Of a stretch of 64,000 nt of DNA, positions 44,036 to 52,925 are shown in pieces. The DNA lies in contig CBDHFX010000001.1 of NCBI GenBank assembly GCA_965262845.1, positions 186,001 to 250,000 of the forward strand. Direction: 5' to 3'. The translations under genes were made by a program, and so were the position numbers. Under the pieces are notes generated by a model that was not told the origin of the DNA, ran no database searches, and saw only the letters and a list, made by a program, of their open reading frames with translations. Source of the DNA: ECT2AJA-044 sp965262845 (GTDB taxonomy: Bacteria > Bacteroidota > Bacteroidia > Flavobacteriales > ECT2AJA-044). The first letter of the stretch is position 1. Each line of letters starts with the position of its first letter.

Positions 44036-45361
44036 ATGGAATATCTGCTTTTAGTGGTCGGACTGGTCCCTGGCGCAGCGATCGGATATCTTTTAGCGAA
44101 ACAGCATCCGAATCGTGCCGCAGGCACACTTACACAAGAGGAAGTGGATGAGAAATACGTTGCCCGCCCACTCTATTCCACCCTTGAAGATCGGGTTAGG
44201 GAAGAAAGGTCCGGGCGCGAAAAACTGGAATCAATTCGGGTTGAGCTGGAGCGAAAACTGGCTGCCAGGAAGCAGGAACTAATTGATCTGGGGAATCGTT
44301 TGAAGGAGACCACGAAGGAGATCGGGCAGCTGCAAGAGCAGTCCAGGATCGCGTTCAGAAATGTAGCGAATGAACTTTTGGAGGAGAAATCGAAGAAGTT
44401 CACCGAGCAAAATGAAAAGGAACTGGATCGGATACTGCAGCCGTTCAAGGTCCGGTTGAAGGAATTCGAGGAAAAGGTCGACAAGACCTATCAGGAGAAT
44501 CGCGATGAGCAGATCAGTCTGAAAACACAGATCAAGGGTTTGCAGAAACTCAACCAACAAATGGCCAGGGAAGCCCTGGAGCTGACAAATGCCCTGAAGG
44601 GAGATCCGAAGGCGCGGGGCGACTGGGGAGAATTTCAGCTTACACGTTTACTGGAGGAGGCCGGACTCAGGGAAGGCATCCATTTTGAGACGCAGGGTGG
44701 TTTTCGGGACAATGAAGGCCAACTCAAAAAACCGGACTTCATTATCCACCTGCCGGGCAGCAAGCACCTCATCATTGACGCTAAGGTGAGCCTGGTAGCT
44801 TACGAGCAATACCACAGTGCCGGGGATGACACATCGCGCCGTGAGGCGCTGAAGGCCCATTTCGATAGCGTGCGCAACCACATTCGTGATCTGGGAGCGA
44901 AGAAATATGAAGAGTTGTATCAAATGGCGACTCCGGACTACGTAATGATGTACATCCCCGTTGAGCCGGCATTTTTTCTGGCCCTGGAAGGTGATAAGGA
45001 TGGCAAATTGTATACGGAGGCGCTCGCCAGGAATGTGGTGCTGGTGAGCTCCTCAACCCTGATGGCAACCTTGCGCACGGTCGGATACATCTGGAAACAA
45101 GAAACGCAGGCAAAAAACGTTCAGGAAATAGCGGACCGCGGGGCCAAGATGTATGATAAATTTGTGGGGTTTGTGGAGAATCTGCAGGATATTGGCAATC
45201 GGCTTGATCAGGCTCAGGACAGCTACCACAAGGCACGGAGCCAATTGAGTGAGGGTCGTGGCAATCTGGTGCGTCAGGCCGGGCAGCTGCGTTCCCTGGG
45301 CGTTAAGACGAACAAACCGTTGCCGAATGAATGGAAGGAAAATAGTGAGGAGGACGAATAA
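44036..45361 (+). CDS. rmuC: DNA recombination protein RmuC
   Basis: A 441-aa protein: N-terminal membrane segment (residues 1-20), long coiled coil (about 40-185), and a nuclease-like core with GDWGEFQLTRLLEEAGL, KPDFIIHLPGSKHLIIDAKVS (a PD-(D/E)xK pattern) and YVMMYIPVEPAF. RmuC limits inversions at short repeats in E. coli, and its exact activity is unclear. A TATTTTAG box (one mismatch to TAnnTTTG) ends 4 nt before the ATG. A GTGCC-GCA-GGCAC hairpin lies at 44115-44127 within the coding region. Confidence 0.94.
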   Translation: MEYLLLVVGLVPGAAIGYLLAKQHPNRAAGTLTQEEVDEKYVARPLYSTLEDRVREERSGREKLESIRVELERKLAARKQELIDLGNRLKETTKEIGQLQEQSRIAFRNVANELLEEKSKKFTEQNEKELDRILQPFKVRLKEFEEKVDKTYQENRDEQISLKTQIKGLQKLNQQMAREALELTNALKGDPKARGDWGEFQLTRLLEEAGLREGIHFETQGGFRDNEGQLKKPDFIIHLPGSKHLIIDAKVSLVAYEQYHSAGDDTSRREALKAHFDSVRNHIRDLGAKKYEELYQMATPDYVMMYIPVEPAFFLALEGDKDGKLYTEALARNVVLVSSSTLMATLRTVGYIWKQETQAKNVQEIADRGAKMYDKFVGFVENLQDIGNRLDQAQDSYHKARSQLSEGRGNLVRQAGQLRSLGVKTNKPLPNEWKENSEEDE

Positions 45362-45371
45362 CACCGGAGGC

Positions 45372-46685
45372 ATGCAGCGCGCTGCAATCCGAATGGGCTT
45401 GTTTGGCATGCTGGCGTTGATATTTTTCGCCTGCGGCGGAAATAAAGGGCTGACTGTTCGGAACATGGCACATCTGTATCAGCAGGAGTACGTGCTCATG
45501 CAGCCCGATTACTACGTTTTTAATCGGAGCGCCGATAGTTCCGAGCTGCATTTCCGGCTTTTGTCGCACGATCTGCTGTATATGCGTGTGATCGAGGGCG
45601 AGCCGTTCAGGGCCAGGGTACGGGTGCGATTAAGGCTTTACAGTTCATTGGAGAACCCGGTTTTGTTGGATTCCACATCGTATCATTTCACAGACGAGCA
45701 GTTCGAAATGCAGGACAAGATGTTGGAAGGTGTGATTCCCTTTGGAACGCCCAGGGCACCGAAATACGTCCTTGAAGTGCAGTTGGAAGATCTGAATCGC
45801 GACTACATGAATCAGTCATATGTGGAACTGAGGAAGGTGACGAACAACTCGCGGAATTACTTCGCCATGTTCAAGCCAAATGGCGAAAAAATGTACCGGC
45901 CCTATGTGCAAGCCGGTGAGCCCTTTACCCTCTTGCATGCCGACCCTCCCAGAGACAGTCTTTATGTACGCGTTTATCAGCGGACGTTCCCTTTGGCAAG
46001 CCCGCCCTATGTGATCGAAAACGATGTGGCCTTTGACTACGCTGCAGACAGTCTGTTCCGCGTGGCCTTAAGTGATACGATCAGCTTTGAGAAGCCAGGA
46101 TTCTATCATTTTCAGTTCGACACGACCAATACGGAAGGTTTCACGGCCTTTTGTTTTTACGACGACTTCCCACACGTGACCAAGATCCGGCACCTGGCCC
46201 CACCGATGCGCTATATCACCACCAGGAAGGAATTCGGGGCATTGAGTTCCAAGAAGGAGGTTGATGCTTTCTGGATCAGGAATGCCGGTACACCCGATCG
46301 GGCTAAGCTGCTGATCCGCACCTATTACAACCGCGTGGAGGACGCCAACTTTTATTTCTCTTCCTACACGGAAGGATGGCGAACCGATCGCGGCATTGTA
46401 TACACGATCTTTGGTCCGCCCAACATTATTTACAAGACCGCCGATAGCGAAAGCTGGATCTATGGCGAGGAAAACTCCATGCTGAGCTATAACTTTAACT
46501 TTGTCCGCGTTCAGAATCCCTTTACAGCCAATGACTTCGCCCTGAATCGTTCGGGTATCTACCGATACAGCTGGAGTCAGGCCATAGATACCTGGCGTCA
46601 GGGGCGGATCTTTAACGTATCTGACGTACGACGCGCGCAAGATGAATCCGAAAGACAGTTTTCCCGGCCTTATTTTTGGTATTAA
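45372..46685 (+). CDS. GWxTD-domain lipoprotein
   Basis: A 437-aa lipoprotein: signal MGLFGMLALIFFAC with the lipobox Cys in FFACGGNKG. The C-terminal third has the GWxTD signature (SYTEGWRTDRGIVYTIFGPP), a domain found in Bacteroidota and related phyla with no known reaction. The start is taken at the ATG at 45372, 10 bp past the rmuC stop; an ATG at 45393 is equally plausible. An 8-bp-stem hairpin (45424-45442) coincides with the lipobox codons. The 3' end overlaps rlmB by 44 bp. Confidence 0.9.
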   Translation: MQRAAIRMGLFGMLALIFFACGGNKGLTVRNMAHLYQQEYVLMQPDYYVFNRSADSSELHFRLLSHDLLYMRVIEGEPFRARVRVRLRLYSSLENPVLLDSTSYHFTDEQFEMQDKMLEGVIPFGTPRAPKYVLEVQLEDLNRDYMNQSYVELRKVTNNSRNYFAMFKPNGEKMYRPYVQAGEPFTLLHADPPRDSLYVRVYQRTFPLASPPYVIENDVAFDYAADSLFRVALSDTISFEKPGFYHFQFDTTNTEGFTAFCFYDDFPHVTKIRHLAPPMRYITTRKEFGALSSKKEVDAFWIRNAGTPDRAKLLIRTYYNRVEDANFYFSSYTEGWRTDRGIVYTIFGPPNIIYKTADSESWIYGEENSMLSYNFNFVRVQNPFTANDFALNRSGIYRYSWSQAIDTWRQGRIFNVSDVRRAQDESERQFSRPYFWY

Positions 46686-47397
46686 ACCGGTCCTTGAAGG
46701 CATCCGAAGCGGAAGGGAGTTTGACAAGATCATGCTGCAGAAAGGTGCACGTGGACAGGCCTTTCAGGAGTTGTTTGCTGAGATCCGTGCGGCCGGGCTT
46801 CCCTTTCAGCATGTCCCCTATCAGAAACTGAACCGTATTACCCGCAAGAACCATCAGGGTGTCGTGGCTTTTATCTCACCGGTGGCTTTTCAGCCCGTGG
46901 AAGAAATACTGCAAATGGTGTATGAACGCGGTGAAACGCCTTTGTTCGTGGCTTTGGACCGAGTGACCGATGTGCGGAATTTTGGAGCAGTTGTGCGATC
47001 GGCAGAAGCCATGGGCGTACACGGCATATTGTTGCCCGATAAGGGATCGGCACAGGTAAACGGAGACGCAATAAAGACCTCAGCCGGAGCCCTGCTCCGT
47101 GTGCCCATCAGTAAGGTACGTTTCCTCACTGAGGCCTTGCAGTACCTGAAAAATAGCGGGATCCAGCTCGTAGCCATCACGGAAAAAGCCGATCAGCCTT
47201 TATCCGGGGGAAACTACACAGTCCCTACCTGTCTGATCATGGGATCCGAAGAGGATGGCATTTCACCCGAATACCTGAAGATAGCAGATGTTAGGGCGAG
47301 GATCCCCATGCCGGGCGGATCGGATTCGCTGAATGTGAGTGTATCGGCCGGAATAGTGCTGTACGAAGTGGTGTGCCAGCGGATCAGGGTTAGCTGA
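46642..47397 (+). CDS. rlmB: 23S rRNA (guanosine-2251-2'-O)-methyltransferase RlmB (SpoU family)
   Basis: TrmH/SpoU-class knotted methyltransferase of 251 aa. The N-terminal substrate-binding domain (residues 8-75, with NHQGVVAFI) is followed by motif 1 DRVTDVRNFGAVVRSAEAMG, motif 2 IMGSEEDGIS and motif 3 IPMPGGSDSLNVSVSAGIVLYE. All three motifs are intact. RlmB is the best name by domain layout, although other SpoU members have overlapping signatures. Confidence 0.93.
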   Translation: MNPKDSFPGLIFGIKPVLEGIRSGREFDKIMLQKGARGQAFQELFAEIRAAGLPFQHVPYQKLNRITRKNHQGVVAFISPVAFQPVEEILQMVYERGETPLFVALDRVTDVRNFGAVVRSAEAMGVHGILLPDKGSAQVNGDAIKTSAGALLRVPISKVRFLTEALQYLKNSGIQLVAITEKADQPLSGGNYTVPTCLIMGSEEDGISPEYLKIADVRARIPMPGGSDSLNVSVSAGIVLYEVVCQRIRVS

Positions 47398-47493
47398 GCC
47401 TGCCTGGAGTCATCGCGCCGCAGGCGCCCATACGGCACAGCTACCTGGCGAGGCGGCCGACACCTTTTCCAGAGCTCCCCTTATCCGTGCTCC

Positions 47494-47685
47494 TGGCATG
47501 GACCCCGGAACCTTACCAAGGCATCGAAACAGCCTTTCCCGCAAAATATGGGTCATGACCCTAAAATTTTCCGGAATGAAAGAAATTTTGTATTTTTGAT
47601 TTATCCTTCTTGGGGGGATAATTGGACTATTCCCTTTTTTGTATAGTAGAAAAAAGAAAGGACCTGTTCTATCAGATCTTGCCGG
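47494..47685 (+). repeat. Dispersed repeat, copy A (upstream of a T9SS cargo gene)
   Basis: About 190 bp that align with 50206-50383 over the full length. Best-conserved blocks are CCCGGAACCTTACC, AAGGCATC, TTTGTATTTTT, CTATTCC, AGTAGAAAAAAGAA and GTTCTATC. By hand 37 of the first 43 aligned columns are identical; the middle has indels. It contains an exact TATTTTTG promoter box at 47591-47598. The rest of the gene-free stretch 47398-47777 holds a GCGCC-GCA-GGCGC hairpin at 47415-47427 and nothing else recognised. Confidence 0.75.
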
Positions 47686-47777
47686 GCTGGTCTATGAACC
47701 GGGTAGTATCTCAAGCCAGGGACCGGCCTGATAAAATGACACGATTAATGGACCAGGATCACATAGATCAAAATAAC

Positions 47778-49034
47778 ATGAAACAAGACCTCCATGCGTG
47801 TAAAAGGCGACCATTCCAGCATTTGTCGGAGCAGGTCCATTGCCTGCGGCAAAAATGTACCGCGGCAGTAGTTGGGTTCGTCTTGTCTGGTACGATTGTG
47901 GTCCAGGCACAGTATTTTTTGCCTCCCGTTCAGGATCCTTTTGGATTGTTCCCGGTGAACAGTATATTGGGGGTGCCTCCAATCCTGGTTGATCTGGACC
48001 AGGACGGCGATCTGGACGTGTTTGGATCCAGCTACGGATCTAATGGAGTTCCGAGCTTCTACGAAAATAACGGTTCGGCGGATTCAGCGGCCTTTGGTCC
48101 CGGGCAGGTGAACCCGTTCGGATTAAACAGTGAAATGAGCTGGCCTACCGTAGCGGACCTTGACAATGATGGTGATATAGACGTGCTTGAGACAGATCTG
48201 GATCACTCAACCAACCAAACCGTATTCTATTACTACGAAAACATAGGAACAGCGAATACTCCGGTGTACGCACCGGTGGCTCAGGTGAATCCATTTGGGC
48301 TCATTTCGCCCGCAGCAACCTACATTGCAGGCCAACTGGCCGATATGGATGGCGACAGTGACGTTGATTATTTAGGGGTCTATAAGTTCACAGGAGTCTT
48401 CTACTATTACGAAAACACAGGAACAGCTTGCAACCCGATGTTTTCAGCTCCGATCGCTGCTCCGTTCAGTCTCGCAAGCTTACCATCGCCATTAAATTAT
48501 AATTGTGCCATTGCCGTCGGGGATATGGATCTGGATGCTGATCTGGACGTAATTGTCGGAGGCACGTCGGGTGGTGCGTTCTTATACTATGAAAACACCG
48601 GTTCGCCTGCATCACCTACATTTGCTCCACCTCAGATGAACCCCTTCGGCCTTACGCCCCTCGCGGGGTTTGTCTTCCCGGCGATGGGCGATTTGGATAA
48701 CGACGGGGATGTGGACTTGCTCACAAACGGATTTACCGGCAGTGTGTCGTTCTACTTCTACGAGAACACTGATTCCACAGTCGTACTTGAAGAGCAGGAA
48801 TCCGAAGTGAAGGTATATCCAACACCATTCGGGCAGGATGTTCGCATGGAATTCGGCAAAACCATTTCGGGCCAAGTCAGGGTGTACGACCTCACCGAAA
48901 GATGCGTACACCGCAAAGCCTTTAGCCTGACCGATCAGATCAGTTTGGATTTAGCCGGCCTCACAGCCGGACCATACCTGATTGAGCTCCAAACAGCTTC
49001 AGGCAGTAAAATCATCCGGATCACCAAGCAGTAA
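47778..49034 (+). CDS. Secreted FG-GAP/VCBS repeat protein with T9SS type A sorting tail
   Basis: A 418-aa secreted protein. After a signal peptide (ending VVQAQYF) there are about five repeats built around LVDLDQDGDLDVFG or VADLDNDGDIDVLE, the calcium-binding FG-GAP/VCBS pattern, alternating with YYYENTGTA-type segments. The last 80 residues (starting near VKVYPTPFGQDVRMEF, ending SKIIRITKQ) form a T9SS type A C-terminal domain. The frame extends upstream to 47622 through the repeat, but the ATG at 47778 fits a signal peptide better. Likely a surface or secreted adhesin-like protein. Confidence 0.85.
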   Translation: MKQDLHACKRRPFQHLSEQVHCLRQKCTAAVVGFVLSGTIVVQAQYFLPPVQDPFGLFPVNSILGVPPILVDLDQDGDLDVFGSSYGSNGVPSFYENNGSADSAAFGPGQVNPFGLNSEMSWPTVADLDNDGDIDVLETDLDHSTNQTVFYYYENIGTANTPVYAPVAQVNPFGLISPAATYIAGQLADMDGDSDVDYLGVYKFTGVFYYYENTGTACNPMFSAPIAAPFSLASLPSPLNYNCAIAVGDMDLDADLDVIVGGTSGGAFLYYENTGSPASPTFAPPQMNPFGLTPLAGFVFPAMGDLDNDGDVDLLTNGFTGSVSFYFYENTDSTVVLEEQESEVKVYPTPFGQDVRMEFGKTISGQVRVYDLTERCVHRKAFSLTDQISLDLAGLTAGPYLIELQTASGSKIIRITKQ

Positions 49035-49186
49035 AATTGCACAACTCGGTAAAAAGCTGCATTTTTCTATGCGTATAGAGCTTTGACACCTGTTTGAACA
49101 TAAATGCATGTGATACGTATATATAAGGAGAGAAATCTTAGTTTGAGAAAGAAGCAAATGACCAGAAACAAACCCCTCAACTAGTC

Positions 49187-50131
49187 ATGACCATATATCA
49201 ATTGTTGATGGAAAGGCTCAGGATGCAGCTTCAATTAGTGTTCAATAATTATGTCGGAATAATGGCCTTGTCCGTATTCGCTCTATTTTGTGCGCATACT
49301 GCTTTTGGGCAATGCCAGGTCTCTGTGAACGAAAATGCCTTCATCTGTGAGGACCCGTTGGGATTTCATGATTCTGTTTCCCTGGGGCAGGGAATGATCC
49401 TCGTCGGCACTCCCCCGTTTAAGTTCAGTTGGTATATCCGTGAAGTGCGGACTTATTGGGGGATAACCACCATTTATTGGGGTTCTGATATTCTGAGCGA
49501 TACGACTTCCCAGTTCCCCCAGGTAGTGAATCATGCAGTGGATGAGTTTACAGCCATACTCACGGTTACTGACTCAAGTGGCTGCTCCTCCCAGGACACG
49601 ACCATAGTGGCTACCTCAAAGGTATTTGGCACCTTGGCCGGCCCTACCCACTTCGGTATTGATCAGGGCGATAGTGTTCAGGTATTTGCTGCTAATACCC
49701 TCGTTGGCGGCATCCCACCAACATCATACTCATGGAGCTCGCCATCCACCCTGCAATTCCCAAATTCAGTCCACCCAGGATGGGCCTGGCCCGATACAAC
49801 AACCAAGTATTACCTTACCTTATCAGACAGCGCGGGCTGTTCCCACAGCATCCATGCCATTACTGTTTATGTGGTGCTGAGCGATGAAGAAGTCACCAAG
49901 GACAAGGTACTAGTTTATCCGAATCCCACTTCGGGGCGAATTAATTTTTCCGGGATGACGAATACGTGTTCCGTTAAACTCCTTGACCCCACTGGCAAAT
50001 TGATCCTGAGCAGGGAATTGGAAGGCAATAGTCTGAACATGGATGGGCTTTCGGCAGGCTTATACTTCCTGGAATTAACGGATAGCCACGGGGGTTCGAT
50101 CCTAAGGCAAAAGGTGCTATTATACCATTAG
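49187..50131 (+). CDS. Secreted protein with T9SS type A sorting tail
   Basis: A 314-aa protein with signal peptide ending near CAHTAFGQ. Residues about 45-220 contain two PKD-like/Ig-like beta modules (TVTDSSGCSSQDTT, and SYSWSSPSTLQFPN with YYLTLSDSAGCSH). The end has the T9SS type A tail VLVYPNPTSGRINFSG to GLSAGLYFLELTD. In-frame ATGs at 49187 and 49223 are both possible starts. No enzyme motif is visible. It is encoded 152 bp after another T9SS cargo gene. Confidence 0.82.
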   Translation: MTIYQLLMERLRMQLQLVFNNYVGIMALSVFALFCAHTAFGQCQVSVNENAFICEDPLGFHDSVSLGQGMILVGTPPFKFSWYIREVRTYWGITTIYWGSDILSDTTSQFPQVVNHAVDEFTAILTVTDSSGCSSQDTTIVATSKVFGTLAGPTHFGIDQGDSVQVFAANTLVGGIPPTSYSWSSPSTLQFPNSVHPGWAWPDTTTKYYLTLSDSAGCSHSIHAITVYVVLSDEEVTKDKVLVYPNPTSGRINFSGMTNTCSVKLLDPTGKLILSRELEGNSLNMDGLSAGLYFLELTDSHGGSILRQKVLLYH

Positions 50132-50205
50132 GGGCTTATCGTGAGAGGTCAGGCCTTTGTAACCCCAGCTCCATTCCGTGGCTGTGCCCCTACACTTGTG
50201 TACTA

Positions 50206-50383
50206 TGCCATGAACCCGGAACCTTACCCAAGGCATCAAAGCAGCTTTTTCCGCAATAAAATATCCAAAATGGAGAACATTTTGTATTTTTTACTTAGCC
50301 ATTTTGATGTTGGAGGCATTTTGCTATTCCTTTTGTTTGTGCAGTAGAAAAAAGAATGGAACCGTTCTATCGGATCCTGCCGG
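50206..50383 (+). repeat. Dispersed repeat, copy B (beside the insertion sequence)
   Basis: The second, diverged copy of the 47494-47685 repeat. The promoter-like TATTTTTG of copy A is TATTTTTT here. No cargo gene follows it; the insertion sequence begins 47 bp downstream. The gene-free stretch 50132-50556 otherwise holds only the left end of that element. Confidence 0.72.
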
Positions 50384-50430
50384 TCAGAAGACTATGGGAT
50401 CGTTCACTACATTTTGTCAACAAAGAAGTT

Positions 50431-52006
50431 TAATTAGTCACTCCTTAAAAACATGCTAAGCGCCTATTTATCAACATAATGAGTTGATAACTTTTTGTTT
50501 TTTGAGGTGCGGAATTGCAAGGAAATGCGGAAATTAGCATGAATATCTTGCAATAAATGAAAGGGAGCAGTGAGGTAAATACGCAACGGGAGTTGTTCCG
50601 TCCGATGCTGGTGGACTTCATCGACATGAAGCATGAGCTGGTTCTGCTATCAAATAAGATTGATTGGAAGCATTTGGATCAGGAGTTATCGAAGTATTAT
50701 TCGAGCATGGGCCGTCCATCAATGCCTGTTCGTTTGATGGTTGGCTGTTTATTTCTTAAGCGTCTGTACAACTTAGGGGACGAGACGCTGGCTAAGGAAT
50801 GGAAGATGAACCCGTACATGCAATACTTCTGTGGGTATTCGCATTTTCAGCACCAATTTCCTTTTGATCCGAGTGATTTGGTTCATTTTCGTAAGCGGAT
50901 AGGAGAAGAAGGCGCGAAAAAGATATTTGCTTATTCGGTGAAGATCCATGGGAAAGATGCTCAGGAAAAGCAGGCACTATCGGACACAACGGTCCAGGGC
51001 AACTACACTACGTTTCCCACAGATGCCAAATTGGCGAAAAAGGTCATTGACAAATTAAATGCCCTGGCTCAATTAAGAGGGGTGAAACAGCGTCAGAGCT
51101 ATGTTCGTACATCAAAGCAATTGTTGCGGGATAGCTATAACAGCAAACATCCCAGTCGGGTAAAGAAGGCAAAAAAGGCCATTGATAAGCTCAGGATCAT
51201 TGCTGGTCGCTTAATTCGGGAACTGGAACGGAAATTAACACCGGAGCAGTGGGTTTTTCACGAAGAAGAGTTAGCCCTATACCAACAGATCCTCAACCAA
51301 AAAAGGACCGACAGGAACAAGATCTATAGTGTGCACAAACCCTTTACCAGCTGCATAGCCAAAGGGAAGGCACACAAGCCGTATGAATTTGGGAACAAGG
51401 TAGGCTTAACGGTTACCTCTAAAACGCTCATTGTGACCTCCATCAAGGCCTTTGAAGGAAATCCTCATGATAGCAAAACCATTGAGCCTCTGATCCGTCA
51501 GATGGAACAAAACGACTTACCGGTTCCTAAGGAAATCGTTTATGACCGGGCAGGAAAAGGACAAAAGCAGATAGGTAAGACCCTGATCTCCACTCCGGAT
51601 AGCCGGCCATTAAAACGAGAGAGTGCGTACCAAAAGCGAAAGAAGCGAAAGAAATTTAGGCGCAGGGCTGTTATAGAGGCGGTCATTGGGCACCTGAAAT
51701 CAGATTGCCGGATGGAACAGAACTATCTGCACGGTGTGGAATCTCCACAAATCAACGCTTTTTTAGCAGCTGTGGGATGGAATATGCGGAAGATGATGGA
51801 AAAACTCAGCAAACAAGTTTATTTTTTATTTTCTTTCGAGAGATCTTACCTGAAAGACCAGCTACTTCCAAATCTACTTTTTGTTACAAGGTGATTCACG
51901 GAGTTTGAGTGCACAATAGTTTAGCATTTCATTCTTTTTGATGGGGGTGAGGCTTTTTTTTTGCTTTCAGGCTCAAAAAATGACTTTTTTAAGGAGCGAC
52001 TAATTA
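50431..52006 (+). mobile_element. IS5-family insertion sequence, intact (1576 bp)
   Basis: Inverted ends: TAATTAGTCACTCCTTAAAAA at 50431-50451 and its reverse complement with one change (A to G) at 51986-52006, 21 bp with one mismatch. One transposase gene fills most of the interior. No target-site duplication can be recognised with confidence in the flanks. No other copy is in the window. Confidence 0.88.
50557..51894 (+). CDS. IS5-family DDE transposase
   Basis: A 445-aa transposase. The N-terminal DUF772-type domain (PVRLMVGCLFLKRLYNLGDE, then FRKRIGEEG) is followed by a DDE domain with Asp143 (LSDTTVQGNYTTFPTD), Asp330 (IVYDRAGKG) and Glu374 (AVIEAVIGHLKSD). All three acidic residues are intact with no frameshift, so the element could be active. 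Base composition is more A+T-rich than the core genes around it. Confidence 0.93.
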   Translation: MKGSSEVNTQRELFRPMLVDFIDMKHELVLLSNKIDWKHLDQELSKYYSSMGRPSMPVRLMVGCLFLKRLYNLGDETLAKEWKMNPYMQYFCGYSHFQHQFPFDPSDLVHFRKRIGEEGAKKIFAYSVKIHGKDAQEKQALSDTTVQGNYTTFPTDAKLAKKVIDKLNALAQLRGVKQRQSYVRTSKQLLRDSYNSKHPSRVKKAKKAIDKLRIIAGRLIRELERKLTPEQWVFHEEELALYQQILNQKRTDRNKIYSVHKPFTSCIAKGKAHKPYEFGNKVGLTVTSKTLIVTSIKAFEGNPHDSKTIEPLIRQMEQNDLPVPKEIVYDRAGKGQKQIGKTLISTPDSRPLKRESAYQKRKKRKKFRRRAVIEAVIGHLKSDCRMEQNYLHGVESPQINAFLAAVGWNMRKMMEKLSKQVYFLFSFERSYLKDQLLPNLLFVTR

Positions 52007-52147
52007 TGTCAGGCACCATCTGGTTTGCGTACAAACAGCAATTGTTAATATGCTTTCTAGGGCTTAGCCGTTTGCCATTTTTTGCCAGCCCAGGAGTCAA
52101 AAAGCATGAGGGGAACAGGCAGCTTTTTTTCCTTTAGCCTCAGCACT

Positions 52148-52684
52148 ATGAACAGATCTGTGAAGTTTTTTGCAGTTGTTCTGGTTGCATGTGCCATAGG
52201 CATACCAAAGGTAAATGCCCAGCACGAAATGAAAGCCAATGTTTTGGGAGCAATGTTCAACATATTTGGAGCATGTTATGAATATGTTCTCAACGAACAT
52301 ACGGGCGTTTTGATCTCGGTATCTTATTTCCACCCCCGCAGCAGACCATATACTTTATTTGGCTATTCCGGCATTTCAATTATGCCCGAATTCCGTTACT
52401 ATTTTCGTCCGAATGACGATATAACAGGATATGATCTTTTTCTAGGTGGTTACCTCGGTAACAGAAATACCACGACCAACTTATTTAGTTCTAAAGAGGT
52501 TACCAACGGTCTGGCTATCGGTTTCACACTTGGCAGTAAGTTTGTAACCGAGCAGGGCCTCGTGCTTGATGCAACGATGGGTATTGGCCGTTACTTCATA
52601 ATCCTCGGTAGTGACACTGATACTGCATCTTTGGAGAAATTTCTGGATTTTCGATGTGCTGTGAATGTTGGTTATAGATTCTGA
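52148..52684 (+). CDS. Small predicted outer-membrane beta-barrel protein
   Basis: A 178-aa protein with a signal peptide (SVKFFAVVLVACAIGIPKVNAQ) and a body of alternating beta strands (FRYYFRPNDD, FLGGYLGNRN) ending VNVGYRF, the aromatic end expected for an outer-membrane barrel. It resembles DUF3575-type proteins loosely. The frame is open to 52082, but the ATG at 52148 suits the signal peptide. It is the first gene after the insertion sequence. Function unknown. Confidence 0.75.
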   Translation: MNRSVKFFAVVLVACAIGIPKVNAQHEMKANVLGAMFNIFGACYEYVLNEHTGVLISVSYFHPRSRPYTLFGYSGISIMPEFRYYFRPNDDITGYDLFLGGYLGNRNTTTNLFSSKEVTNGLAIGFTLGSKFVTEQGLVLDATMGIGRYFIILGSDTDTASLEKFLDFRCAVNVGYRF

Positions 52685-52925
52685 TGTTCCATTCCGGAGG
52701 AAGGAAAAACTTAGATAACCGATCCCTGTAAAGTCAATTGATTTTTCGGATATATGCTGAAAGTCAGATCTGTCCAAATTTCTAAACTACCTCACTGATA
52801 CCTCCTTTCAGGGTGACAGGGCGCCCTGATCCGTCACATATTCTCTTTTGCACCGGAAGGTAAATGGCATGACTCTAATTTGCTACATTCGCACCGGCAC
52901 TAAAAACAATTAAGGAATACATCCT

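Noticed and set aside
50425..52012. Target-site duplication of the insertion sequence
   Set aside because: Flanks read AGTT on the left and TGTC on the right. Shifting the boundary within the near-palindromic TAATTA end gives no convincing match, so none is reported.
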